From JBIQJD01 sp044507695 (GTDB lineage: Bacteria > Bacteroidota > Ignavibacteria > Ignavibacteriales > Ignavibacteriaceae), in the NCBI GenBank assembly GCA_044507695.1, contig JBIQJD010000007.1, positions 62,001 through 126,000 of the forward strand: a stretch of DNA of 64,000 bases. The letters run 5' to 3'. Within the stretch, counting starts at the first letter, position 1. Each line of letters begins with the position of its first letter. Below, one piece after another: positions 23,326 to 32,533 of the stretch. A model generated the notes under the pieces. It worked only from the letters and a program-made list of their open reading frames with translations, was not told the origin of the DNA and did no database searches. The position numbers were made by a program, and so were the translations under genes.

Positions 23326-26097
23326 TTATTTTTTCTTTTTAGCAGCAGTTTTTTTAACTGATTTTTTAACAGTATTGTTTTGAGATACAACTGCTCTTGC
23401 TGCAGCTAATCTTGCAATCGGTACTCTGAATGGTGAACAGCTAACATAATTTAATCCGAGTAAATGGCAGAATTCAACCGATGATGGTTCACCGCCATGT
23501 TCACCGCAGATACCAACTTTAAGATCAGGTCTGGTTGATCTTCCTTTCTGAGTTCCTATTTTCATTAACTCGCCAACACCACTGCGGTCAATTGCTTCAA
23601 AAGGATCGGTTGGAAGAATTTCTTCCTGAACATACATTGGAAGAAATTTACCACTGTCATCTCTTGAAAGTCCGAATGTTGTTTGAGTCAAATCGTTTGT
23701 TCCGAAACTGAAGAACTCAGCGCCCTTAGCAATTTGATCTGCAGTAACACATGCACGCGGAAGTTCGATCATTGTTCCAACAAGGTATGATACCTTTCTT
23801 CCCTTTTCTTTAAATACTTCATCAGCTACTCTTCTAACAATTGCTTCCTGCAGTTTAAATTCATTCAAATCACTTACAAGAGGAATCATTATTTCCGGTT
23901 TTACTTTTATGCCTTCTGCGGCAACATCACATGCTGCTTCAATAATTGCGCGCGCCTGCATTTCTGTAATTTCCGGATAAAGAGTGCCTAAACGGCATCC
24001 TCTGAATCCAAGCATAGGATTGAATTCATGAAGGCTGTTAATTTTAGCAACCAGTTTTTCTTCAGGTATATTTAATGAAATTGCAAGCTCTCTTATTTCT
24101 CTTTCACTGTGAGGAAGGAATTCATGCAGCGGCGGATCAAGAGTTCTGATTGTTACCGGATATCCTTTCATTGCTTTGAATATGCCGTAGAAATCTTCTC
24201 TCTGCAGCGGAAGCAGTTCAGCTAGTGCTGCTTTTCTGTCTTCAAGAGTATCTGAAACAATCATTTTTCTAACGGATAAAATTCTATCTCCTCCAAAGAA
24301 CATATGTTCTGTACGGCAGAGACCGATACCTTCAGCACCAAATGCAATTGCATTTAAAGCCTGATCAGGCTGATCAGCATTTGTTCTTATCCTTAATCTT
24401 CTGAAACTATCTGCCCATTTCATCAGGCTCTCATAAGTCTGATAAATACTTGATTCTTTTGGTGAAAGAGTTTTATCAATAAGAACCTGTATAACTTCGG
24501 AAGGCTTGGTTTCAATTTTACCTGCAATAACTTCACCGGTTGATCCATCAATCGAAATGTAATCACCTTCTTTTAATACAATATCTTTACCTTCAACTTC
24601 AATCTTGCCTTCTTTGTAATTTATTTTCAAAGAACCGCAGCCGGCAACGCAAACCTTACCCATCTGCCGTGCAACAAGCGCTGCGTGTGAAGTCATTCCT
24701 CCTCTTGCTGTTAAGATACCTTCGGAAGCATTCATGCCTTTTATATCTTCAGGCGAGGTTTCAATTCTTACAAGTATTACTGGATCACCCTGGGCTGCCA
24801 TTTCTTCAGCATCCTGTGCACTTAATGCAATTCTTCCTGAAGCAGCACCCGGACCGGCGTTCAATCCTTTTGCCAATAGTCTGCCTTCATCAATTGCTTT
24901 TCTTTTTTCATTAATATCAAAGATTGGACGGAGAAGCTGATTTAACTGGTTCGGTTCTATTCTTCTTATTGCTTCTTCTTTTTCAATTAATTTTTCTTTA
25001 ACCATATCAACCGCCATTTTAACGGCAGCAAAACCGGTTCTCTTTCCAACACGGCATTGAAGCATCCATAATTTGCCCTGCTGAATAGTGAACTCGATAT
25101 CCATCATATCTTTATAATGCTTTTCAAGAATTTTTCTAATCTTATCAAGTTCTTTATAGATTTTTGGATTTTCTTTTGCAAGTTCAGAAATCGGGTGCGG
25201 AGTTCTTGTTCCCGCAACCACATCTTCTCCCTGCGCATTAAATAAGTATTCACCGTAAAAGACATTTTCGCCGGAAGCAGCATCACGTGTAAAAGCAACG
25301 CCTGTTCCTGAATCTTCACCCATGTTGCCGAACACCATTGACTGCACATTAACTGCAGTTCCCCATGATGCAGGAATATCATTCAGCTTGCGGTAAACAA
25401 TTGCGCGTTCGTTCATCCATGAACCGAATACTGCACCGATTGCACCCCAAAGCTGTTCCATCGGATCGTTTGGAAATTCATTCCCGGTATGTTCTTTAAT
25501 TGCAGCTTTAAATTCTGCAACTAGTTCTTTAAGATGCTCTGCTGTTAATTCAGTATCAAGTTTGAAACCATGTTTTTCTTTTTTCTTATGAAGAATAACT
25601 TCAAACGGATCTTCATCATGTTTGTCAACCGGTTTTAAACCAAGCACAACATCGCCGTACATCTGAACGAATCTTCTGTAAGAATCATAAGCAAATCTCG
25701 GGTTGTTGGTTTTTTTAATTAATCCTTCAACAGTAACATCATTCAAACCAAGATTAAGAATTGTATCCATCATACCCGGCATTGAAGCACGTGCACCTGA
25801 ACGAACGGATACAAGGAGCGGGTTTTGAGGATCACCGAACTTTGCACCCATAACCGCTTCAACTTTTTTCATTGCTGCAAGAACATCTGCCTGAAGCTGT
25901 TTTGGATATTTTTTCTTATTCTCATAATAGTAAGTACATACTTCTGTGGTTATTGTAAATCCTGCCGGAACAGGCAAACCAATATTAACCATCTCTGCAA
26001 GATTAGCGCCCTTGCCGCCAAGCAGAGCTTTCATTTCAGCCTTTCCTTCGGCTTTTTTCCCGCCAAAGAAATAGACGTATTTTGGTTGTTTAGCCAT
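23326..26097 (-). CDS. ppdK: Pyruvate, phosphate dikinase
   Basis: The enzyme interconverts pyruvate, ATP and Pi with PEP, AMP and PPi. The 923-residue protein has the N-terminal nucleotide-binding domain (LLGGKGANLAEM, VSVRSGARASMPGMMDTILNLG), the swivelling histidine domain with the phosphohistidine in GGMTSHAALVARQMG, and the C-terminal PEP-binding barrel ending in GICGEHGGEP. A strong AGGAGG precedes the start. The final residues (VKKSVKKTAAKKKK) form a histone-H1-like basic tail that is not part of the standard enzyme. It probably links glycolysis and gluconeogenesis. Confidence 0.95.
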   Translation of the reverse strand: MAKQPKYVYFFGGKKAEGKAEMKALLGGKGANLAEMVNIGLPVPAGFTITTEVCTYYYENKKKYPKQLQADVLAAMKKVEAVMGAKFGDPQNPLLVSVRSGARASMPGMMDTILNLGLNDVTVEGLIKKTNNPRFAYDSYRRFVQMYGDVVLGLKPVDKHDEDPFEVILHKKKEKHGFKLDTELTAEHLKELVAEFKAAIKEHTGNEFPNDPMEQLWGAIGAVFGSWMNERAIVYRKLNDIPASWGTAVNVQSMVFGNMGEDSGTGVAFTRDAASGENVFYGEYLFNAQGEDVVAGTRTPHPISELAKENPKIYKELDKIRKILEKHYKDMMDIEFTIQQGKLWMLQCRVGKRTGFAAVKMAVDMVKEKLIEKEEAIRRIEPNQLNQLLRPIFDINEKRKAIDEGRLLAKGLNAGPGAASGRIALSAQDAEEMAAQGDPVILVRIETSPEDIKGMNASEGILTARGGMTSHAALVARQMGKVCVAGCGSLKINYKEGKIEVEGKDIVLKEGDYISIDGSTGEVIAGKIETKPSEVIQVLIDKTLSPKESSIYQTYESLMKWADSFRRLRIRTNADQPDQALNAIAFGAEGIGLCRTEHMFFGGDRILSVRKMIVSDTLEDRKAALAELLPLQREDFYGIFKAMKGYPVTIRTLDPPLHEFLPHSEREIRELAISLNIPEEKLVAKINSLHEFNPMLGFRGCRLGTLYPEITEMQARAIIEAACDVAAEGIKVKPEIMIPLVSDLNEFKLQEAIVRRVADEVFKEKGRKVSYLVGTMIELPRACVTADQIAKGAEFFSFGTNDLTQTTFGLSRDDSGKFLPMYVQEEILPTDPFEAIDRSGVGELMKIGTQKGRSTRPDLKVGICGEHGGEPSSVEFCHLLGLNYVSCSPFRVPIARLAAARAVVSQNNTVKKSVKKTAAKKKK

Positions 26098-26206
26098 CTA
26101 TCTTTTCCTCCTAATAGATAATCGTAATTTTTTCTTTAATTAATTTTGAGTGCGCTCATTGCTTACATATCATTTCGAAGAGCTGCAGAGAAATCTATTT
26201 GATTTT

Positions 26207-26225
26207 GATCCCCGGTTTCGGGATC
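26207..26225 (-). other. Hairpin downstream of lpxK
   Basis: GATCCC (26207-26212) and GGGATC (26220-26225) form a 6-bp stem with a 7-base loop between lpxK and ppdK. No T-run follows on either strand. It may mark the end of the long operon or act in the ppdK leader. Confidence 0.3.
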
Positions 26226-26265
26226 CGAAATGATTTTGAGTTTTTGTTCTATAATCTATCCCCTT

Positions 26266-27324
26266 TCATATACTTAGTTTATTGATTATAAATTTTTTGA
26301 ATGATTCTTCGTCATCCATCTTTAATTCAATTTTTAAATAGAAGATATCTATATCATCAAGCTCTTTGGAAAACTGCATCAGTTTTACTGCATCCTTTTC
26401 TGTTGTTACAACTGAATGAGAATTAGTTGAATAAAATTTCTTTCTTATCTCCTGAACTTCCTTTAATGAATATTTTTTATGATCCCTGAAAATTATTCTG
26501 TTCTGTGTATCAACCTTCGTCTGATTTAAAGCATTAAAAAAAGAAAAAGGATTTGCAATTCCGGAAACTACAAGGCTTTTCTGCCCGATAAATTCATCAA
26601 TTGTAAATTCCATACCGTTTGCCAATTCAACAAAACGGATTGCTTTGTAACAAGCTGTAAAAATTTTTTTATCCCTAAAGAATATTTTCAGATCATCAGG
26701 AATATTAACCTTGTTAGAAAACTTTCTGTTAATAACCACTGCATCAGCGCGTTTAATTGATCCAAATCCCTCACGCAAATTACCGGAAGGGAACAGTAGT
26801 CTGTTAAAGAATTTTCGTTCAATTAAAAAACGCTGTTCACAAATAAGCAGATCAATATCCCGTTTAATCCATCTATGCTGAAAAGCATCATCCAACACAA
26901 TTATATCAGCGCCGGTATCTTCAATTAATTTTTCAGCTCCGCTAACTCTGTTTTCAGAAACTGCTGCGGGTACTTTGCAATCAAGCACTGTATGATAAAT
27001 TTCATCACCGGCTTCTTCAACGGTTGAAAGAATATTTTTACCATCTGAGACAAGAACATATCCCATTGATTTTCTTCCATATCCGCGGCTTAAAACAGCA
27101 GTCTTCTTTCCTGATGCTCTCAATTCATTTTTTAAAAGATTAAGAACATAAATTACGAGCGGAGTTTTACCTGCGCCGCCCACAGTAATATTTCCTATTG
27201 AAACTATTTTTGCATCAACAGCTTTTGCTTTAAGTACATTCTTATCAAAGAACAAATTACGCAGCGATACAGCCGCTGCATACAACGGAACGAACGGAAG
27301 TAATATTATTCTTAAAAAGATCAT
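26266..27324 (-). CDS. lpxK: Tetraacyldisaccharide 4'-kinase
   Basis: LpxK phosphorylates the 4' position of the lipid A disaccharide at the inner membrane. The 352-residue protein has an N-terminal hydrophobic segment (residues 4-20), the P-loop GNITVGGAGKTPL at 44-56, and downstream VLSRGYGRKS, GDEIYH and VLDDAFQHRWIKRD, all LpxK hallmarks. It is the last gene of a run with lpxB and a DUF374 acyltransferase, which confirms a lipid A role and a Gram-negative envelope. Confidence 0.95.
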   Translation of the reverse strand: MIFLRIILLPFVPLYAAAVSLRNLFFDKNVLKAKAVDAKIVSIGNITVGGAGKTPLVIYVLNLLKNELRASGKKTAVLSRGYGRKSMGYVLVSDGKNILSTVEEAGDEIYHTVLDCKVPAAVSENRVSGAEKLIEDTGADIIVLDDAFQHRWIKRDIDLLICEQRFLIERKFFNRLLFPSGNLREGFGSIKRADAVVINRKFSNKVNIPDDLKIFFRDKKIFTACYKAIRFVELANGMEFTIDEFIGQKSLVVSGIANPFSFFNALNQTKVDTQNRIIFRDHKKYSLKEVQEIRKKFYSTNSHSVVTTEKDAVKLMQFSKELDDIDIFYLKIELKMDDEESFKKFIINKLSI

Positions 27325-27349
27325 TCATTTTTTATTTTAAAAAACATTA

Positions 27350-28006
27350 TCAAAATTTTTCTGCCTGTGCCTGCAAATCAATTAGAACTGATTCACAATT
27401 TTTTATCACATCAGAAGTTTCTTCGTAACTCAAATTTTTATCAACGTAAACAGGGTCAGAATAAATTATTTGTGCACGGCTGAAAAGCCATGGTATCTGA
27501 AATTTATCCCAGCTTTTAAGCGAATGTTTTTTAGCAAAACCAACTCCGGCAAGAACTAAAGGCAATCCGCTTTTTTTAGCTGTAATAACTGCACCGGCTT
27601 TCATTTGAAAAGCAGGCCCGCGAGGGCCATCCGGAGTTACTGAAATTGAGTAGCCGTTTTTTGCGTAGTCAATCATAATTGCAAGCGCAATTTCACCGCC
27701 TGAACTGCTTGAACCTCTGATAACTTCGTACTTCCATTTCTTCAAAATCTTTGCAAGAAGATCTCCATCCTTGCTCTTGCTTATTAGTGAAGCAAAATCA
27801 CTCTTGCGGTGAAGATACCATGGAAGAAGCATTGTTCCGTGCCAGAACGCGAGAATGAATTTTTCATTCCGGCTGTTCAGGTCATCAATTACTTTTTTGT
27901 TTTGAAAAGTAATTCTTAAACTTTTACAAAGAACATTAACAATATAAAAGAGTATTAAGTGTCCTATAATTCTTAATACATTCTGCTGCAGTTTTCTAAA
28001 CTTCAT
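27350..28006 (-). CDS. DUF374 / lysophospholipid acyltransferase-like protein
   Basis: The 218-residue protein has an N-terminal membrane segment and an acyltransferase-type core: FWHGTMLLPW (H56 as the likely catalytic histidine), VIRGSSSSGG, and TPDGPRGPAFQMKAG around 122-136. This is the DUF374 group, related to LpxL/LpxM late acyltransferases. Its position between lpxB and lpxK suggests it adds a secondary acyl chain to lipid A or a precursor. That role is inferred from context. Its start overlaps the lpxB end by 11 bases. Confidence 0.85.
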   Translation of the reverse strand: MKFRKLQQNVLRIIGHLILFYIVNVLCKSLRITFQNKKVIDDLNSRNEKFILAFWHGTMLLPWYLHRKSDFASLISKSKDGDLLAKILKKWKYEVIRGSSSSGGEIALAIMIDYAKNGYSISVTPDGPRGPAFQMKAGAVITAKKSGLPLVLAGVGFAKKHSLKSWDKFQIPWLFSRAQIIYSDPVYVDKNLSYEETSDVIKNCESVLIDLQAQAEKF

Positions 28007-29147
28007 TCATCATCAATGAATAAATTGATTTTGCCGCGCGCTTTGATGCGCCTTTTTCACCAAGTAATGATTTTATTCTGCCAAGTTTTTCTTTTACTGA
28101 TGCATAATAATTTTTATCATCAAGAATTTTTTTTGCTTCGGAATAAATTTTATCTACCGTAACTTCATCCTGAATCAGCTCCGGAACAACTGTTTCTCCG
28201 GCAACTATATTTGCAAGCCCGATATTTTTAAGTTTAACAAGATTTTTCCCAATCAAGTATGTGAGATATGTTGTTTTGTAAACTATTAACATTGGCAGTT
28301 GAAGTAAGCCGGCTTCAAGAGTAGAAGTACCTGATTTTATTATTCCAAACTTTGCGTGATTCATAAAATCATAAATATTGTTTTTAACTACTTTAAAGTT
28401 TTTAACATTAGCTAAACTGTAGAACAGTTGTTCATTAATATTATCAGCGCAAGCAGTAATAATCTGAAGGTTAAACTCTTCTGCTAATTTTTCAGCTGCC
28501 TGAACTGCTGCGGGGAAAATTTTCTGCACTTCATTATTCCGGCTTCCTGAAAGTATGAGCAGAATTTCTTTTCCCGGTTCAAGATTAAATTTTTTATCAA
28601 GTTCTTTTCTGCTCAAAAGTTGTTGCTCATTAATTCTATCCAATAATGGATGACCAACAAATTCAACAGGAACTTCTGCATCTTCAAATATCTTTTTTTC
28701 AAAAGGAAGAATTACAAGCATTTTATCAACAAGCTGTTTGATTTTGTTAATTCTTCCCGCACCCCAGGCCCATATTTGCGGCGAGATGAAGTAAACAATT
28801 TTTATTCCCAATGCCTTTAATTTTTTAGCAATGCTAAGATTAAAACCGGGATAATCAATCAACACAGCAAGTGATATATTTTTCTGTTTAACCAATTGAA
28901 TTAATTCTCTCTGAACTTTTTTTACAAAAGGGATATGCTTAATAACTTCAGCAAATCCTAAAAAAGCCAGTTTGTTAATATGATATTCAAGCTGCAAGCC
29001 GGCAGCCTGCATTTTATCTCCGCCAATTCCAAAAATATTTATATCGCTGTCTGTTTTTTTTAATTCAGTAATTAAAGAAGCTCCGTGCATATCACCGGAG
29101 ACTTCTCCGGCAATCATCAGAATATTTTTTGATAAGATGGATTGCAT
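27996..29147 (-). CDS. lpxB: Lipid-A-disaccharide synthase
   Basis: LpxB joins UDP-2,3-diacylglucosamine and lipid X to form the lipid A disaccharide. I take the ATG at 29147 (MQSILSKNILMIAGEVSGD), which follows the upstream stop by two bases and has GGAAG about 9 bases before it. A longer frame to 29171 would overlap the ICMT gene. Motifs visible are IAGEVSGDMHGASL, YFISPQIWAWGAGRINKI, VEFVGHPLLD and SGTSTLEAGLL, all typical of GT19. Confidence 0.95.
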   Translation of the reverse strand: MQSILSKNILMIAGEVSGDMHGASLITELKKTDSDINIFGIGGDKMQAAGLQLEYHINKLAFLGFAEVIKHIPFVKKVQRELIQLVKQKNISLAVLIDYPGFNLSIAKKLKALGIKIVYFISPQIWAWGAGRINKIKQLVDKMLVILPFEKKIFEDAEVPVEFVGHPLLDRINEQQLLSRKELDKKFNLEPGKEILLILSGSRNNEVQKIFPAAVQAAEKLAEEFNLQIITACADNINEQLFYSLANVKNFKVVKNNIYDFMNHAKFGIIKSGTSTLEAGLLQLPMLIVYKTTYLTYLIGKNLVKLKNIGLANIVAGETVVPELIQDEVTVDKIYSEAKKILDDKNYYASVKEKLGRIKSLLGEKGASKRAAKSIYSLMMNEV

Positions 29148-29149
29148 AA

Positions 29150-29737
29150 TCAAAATCTTCCGATGAACCACAAAAGCAAAATTGTAAGAGCAACAAAACC
29201 AAATGCCTGCAGACTTCTTTTTTCAGAACGAAGCCCGGCTCTAAAATTGAACGGCGGCTGTTCTGCATTTCCTGATTTATATGCGCTTAATCTTGGAATA
29301 AATCCCGGCACATTCTGCAAATACTTTTGATATTCTTCTCCAAATGTTTTTTTAAGATAAGTTTCTTCTTCTTTTACAATAAAGTGATACTGCAATGAGA
29401 AGAATAAAAATCCCGCAATCTGAAGCCATGGAAACAATGCGTAAGACATTATGCCCAGACCGGTGTACATCAAAATATTACCAACATATAATGGATTGCG
29501 TACATGAGCAAAAGGTCCGCTTATTATTAAAAAAGTTCCGCCAACGGTTCCTGTAGTTCTTGTTTCACTTCCTGCCCAGCTAACACCCCACAAACGAAAA
29601 GCTTCACCGGAAAGCGCAATTAAAAATCCGATTACAAGGCTCCATATATTTGCATTTTCAAACAGAAGCATTACAATTACAAAAGGAATTGGAGTGTAGC
29701 TTCTGTATTTGAAAATTTTTCCGGCAAAATTTTTCAT
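29150..29737 (-). CDS. Isoprenylcysteine carboxyl methyltransferase family membrane protein
   Basis: The 195-residue protein has four or five membrane spans. It has the ICMT/PEMT-type C-terminal motif: GPFAHVRNPLYVGNILMYTG around residues 94-113, then EEETYLKKTFGEEYQKYLQNVP. These bind SAM at the membrane interface. In bacteria the family methylates lipids or small isoprenoids and the substrate is mostly unknown. It sits between a HAD phosphatase and lpxB, so a role in envelope-lipid modification is plausible. It ends 2 bases before the lpxB start. Confidence 0.85.
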   Translation of the reverse strand: MKNFAGKIFKYRSYTPIPFVIVMLLFENANIWSLVIGFLIALSGEAFRLWGVSWAGSETRTTGTVGGTFLIISGPFAHVRNPLYVGNILMYTGLGIMSYALFPWLQIAGFLFFSLQYHFIVKEEETYLKKTFGEEYQKYLQNVPGFIPRLSAYKSGNAEQPPFNFRAGLRSEKRSLQAFGFVALTILLLWFIGRF

Positions 29738-29766
29738 GAATTAATTTCTATTCTGTTATTATTTGA

Positions 29767-30498
29767 TTACTCAACCATGTATGCTTCACGCCGTTTCAGT
29801 TCAGCCTGGTGGCGTTTCTTTAATCTTCTTTTTTGTTTAAGATCATCAAGTCTCTTAATTACATCATTAAAATTTACATAAGGGAAAAAAGAAATTCTCT
29901 CACGTTCACAGAATTTTAAAAGATCATCCTTAGCAAAAATGAAATCACAATACTGTGCAGGATGTTTATCTGAATTTCCATCACCGATATAAACTGTGTA
30001 ATCATCATCGCTGCTGTTGCTTATTATATGATTCCTCTTGCAGTTTGCTGAAGTTCTGCAATGTTCATCATAATACGGAAAAGAAGGAGTAAAATTTCCG
30101 TCTGTTACTTCAAGATTATTACAGAAAATATTCTCGGGTATCCTGAACTGATTTGAAAGATTTTCCCGATCAAAAATTTTGTGTATGTAATAATCAAAAC
30201 CATCACTAAGGATAAAGACATCAAAGTTATTATTATTGCAGTACTGAACGAAATGATGAAATGTGTCATCAATTTCAATTGTGTTGATGAATTCATCCAC
30301 GTCTTGCTTTGTAAAATTTTTAACTGTACCGCAAAGCTGAAGCCAGCATTCCTTTGCAGAAATTTTATTGCTTAACAAGTGATCAATTATCCTATCAACT
30401 TCTTCTTTTTCACCAAACTCCTGGAAAATTGAATCGCCAACATCACGCTTCGTAATCGTCCCATCAAAATCAACAAATATTTTAAATGACTTATCCAT
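29767..30498 (-). CDS. MtnX-like HAD-IB phosphatase
   Basis: The 243-residue protein is a HAD-superfamily phosphatase. Motif I is VDFDGTITKRD, with the nucleophile D10 and the general acid D12. Motif II serine lies in FILSDGFDYY, and motif IV is YIGDGNSDKHPAQ. The spacing and cap resemble the MtnX/PhoE-like group that acts on methylthio-ketopentenyl phosphate or phosphoserine-like substrates. The last 40 residues are Lys/Arg-rich and look like an added basic tail. No other methionine-salvage gene is nearby, so the substrate is left open. Confidence 0.82.
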   Translation of the reverse strand: MDKSFKIFVDFDGTITKRDVGDSIFQEFGEKEEVDRIIDHLLSNKISAKECWLQLCGTVKNFTKQDVDEFINTIEIDDTFHHFVQYCNNNNFDVFILSDGFDYYIHKIFDRENLSNQFRIPENIFCNNLEVTDGNFTPSFPYYDEHCRTSANCKRNHIISNSSDDDYTVYIGDGNSDKHPAQYCDFIFAKDDLLKFCERERISFFPYVNFNDVIKRLDDLKQKRRLKKRHQAELKRREAYMVE

Positions 30499-30499
30499 C

Positions 30500-32533
30500 T
30501 TAATTAGTAATCACCATTTTCTTTACATCAACAAAATAATCTACTTTAAAACGGTAGAAATAAATTCCAGGTTCAAGTCCATCCGCAGAAAATATTACCT
30601 GGTTTTTCCCTGCAGGGAAAGGCTGATTATCAATCTTCTTTACTTCTTCAACGCGGCTGTTAAAAAATTCTATCGTAACGTTGTGCTCATCAGGCAGATA
30701 AAACTCAATTACTGTTTCATCTGAAAATGGATTAGGTGAATTTTGTGCCACGGTAATATCTGTTGAACCTGAAAGGTAATTCACTTTTGAAACATCGGAT
30801 GGCTGAAAATTTCCATGATCATCACTTTGAATTACTCTGTAATAAACAGTGCCGGCAACATCCGGTTTATCAAAAAATTCATAGAATTTTGCGGAGCTTT
30901 CACCATCAGAATAAATAGTTCCAATCGTCTGCCAATCGGTGCTTGATGAATCTGATTGTGAAGTTCTTTCAACATCGTATCTTGTTTTCCCGATTTCATT
31001 TGCTGAGTACCATGAAATTTTAACTGAATCGTTTTCGGCTTCAGCAGTAAAACCGATGATCTGTGAAACGTAGGTTCCTGTATTAAAAACTTTTTGTCCG
31101 TAAATCTCACCTTTATTATCACGTTTATCTTTAAAGATAAAAATAGCTCCACCTCTGTTATCAGAGAGAACAGACAGATAACTTTTTTCCGTATTCTTGC
31201 TTGAAGCAACAGGAATACCGGTAGAATCCCACGCAAAATTTCCATTTGAAGTAATACGCTGGGCATAAATATTTCCGCGCAAGGAATCCACACGTCTGTC
31301 AATCCATGAAACTATCGCTCCGCCTTTCCCATCTGTTATTATTTTTTGTCCAAACTGAGCGCCGTTAAGATGTATAACTGGTAAACCGTTTTTTTGCCAA
31401 AGAGATTTTCCCTGCGTATCAAATTTTTGAATGAAAATATTTCTATCGTTATTCTGTTCATTAGTCCAGCTCAAAATAATTGTAGAATCACCTGTAAGCA
31501 CCTGCGGATTAACCTGGCTTCCTTCAAGCATTGTTGCTTCTTTACCATTCTCACCCCACAGTTTTTTACCGGAAGTACTGAGCAGTTGATGAAAAATATT
31601 TTTCTTACCGTTGATTGTTTGCCATGCAATGTAAATTGTTGAATTATCAGTGAGCTGTGCTGAATATGAAATTACATGCTTTGACTCACCTGAAATATTT
31701 AACGGCTGCTTCCAGACTTCTTTTCCAGTTGAGTCAATCCGCTGTGCTTGAATGCTTGATTTATTATCATAGCTGGTAAGCCAGAATACAAAAGCACCGC
31801 CTGATTTATCAGCAATTAATGCTGGCTGGGAAACATGATAATTAGTTGATAGAATTTCCCTTCCGTTTTCATTAAAAAGAAGTTTGCCATCATTATTAAT
31901 TTTCTGAATAAGCAAAGAATATTCATTTAAAGCTTCTATATTTCTTGTAAGATAAGCTGCAAAGGTATTTCCATGATGATCTGATGACGCAGTATAATCA
32001 ATTATATCATAATTAAGATTTGATATTCTGATTCCATTATACTGCCAGAGGTAATTACCGTTATTTAAAAGTTTTTGTGCGTACAGATCACCGGATGAGT
32101 TATTTGTAAAATCAGTATAAAACACAACTGCAGTATTTGGCAGGCTTGAAACAGCCACAGGATTAATTTTGCTTCCACTGCTTCCGGAAATTTTTTTACC
32201 ATCAGCTCTAAAGCTTACTTTACCGTTGCCATCCATGTGAACAAAATAAATTTGATTCTGCTGAGGATTGGTTGAATCAGAAGGATTTTCTTTTCTTTCC
32301 TGCCAGAAAATAAATGCGCCGCCTTTTAAATCATCAATTGAAGTTATGTTGATTGGATTAACCGCATCAACAACAAGTTTTGTGTTTTTGGAGGGATTAT
32401 TTACCCACTGTGCAACAGCAGATGCATTAAATACAAATAAAAGAAATATTATTAAACCCGCTAAAGTTAGGTAATTAATATTCCAGTTATTATCTATAAA
32501 ACAAAAATTCAAAGACTGATCATTGAGAAACAA
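30500..32533 (-). CDS. Secreted repeat protein with T9SS type A sorting domain
   Basis: The 677-residue protein has a late signal peptide (hydrophobic segment around 22-40, ending ASAVAQ). It is followed by about eight propeller-like repeats of roughly 45-50 residues marked by GGAFIFW, GGAFVFW and GGAIVSW strings and ending with IYxQ(R/K). Near residue 500 a fibronectin-like segment (VKISWYSANEIGKTRYDVER) leads to the T9SS sorting domain (NSPNPFSDETVIEFYL ... GIYFYRF). It is probably a surface or released protein of unknown role. The start overlaps the smc end by 14 bases, and the stop is one base from the HAD start. Confidence 0.85.
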   Translation of the reverse strand: MFLNDQSLNFCFIDNNWNINYLTLAGLIIFLLFVFNASAVAQWVNNPSKNTKLVVDAVNPINITSIDDLKGGAFIFWQERKENPSDSTNPQQNQIYFVHMDGNGKVSFRADGKKISGSSGSKINPVAVSSLPNTAVVFYTDFTNNSSGDLYAQKLLNNGNYLWQYNGIRISNLNYDIIDYTASSDHHGNTFAAYLTRNIEALNEYSLLIQKINNDGKLLFNENGREILSTNYHVSQPALIADKSGGAFVFWLTSYDNKSSIQAQRIDSTGKEVWKQPLNISGESKHVISYSAQLTDNSTIYIAWQTINGKKNIFHQLLSTSGKKLWGENGKEATMLEGSQVNPQVLTGDSTIILSWTNEQNNDRNIFIQKFDTQGKSLWQKNGLPVIHLNGAQFGQKIITDGKGGAIVSWIDRRVDSLRGNIYAQRITSNGNFAWDSTGIPVASSKNTEKSYLSVLSDNRGGAIFIFKDKRDNKGEIYGQKVFNTGTYVSQIIGFTAEAENDSVKISWYSANEIGKTRYDVERTSQSDSSSTDWQTIGTIYSDGESSAKFYEFFDKPDVAGTVYYRVIQSDDHGNFQPSDVSKVNYLSGSTDITVAQNSPNPFSDETVIEFYLPDEHNVTIEFFNSRVEEVKKIDNQPFPAGKNQVIFSADGLEPGIYFYRFKVDYFVDVKKMVITN

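Noticed and set aside
24540..24914. Long open frame antisense to ppdK
   Set aside because: It is a shadow of the ppdK reading frame, with no ribosome site and no recognisable protein features. Other antisense frames inside smc, recG and the kinase were dropped for the same reason.
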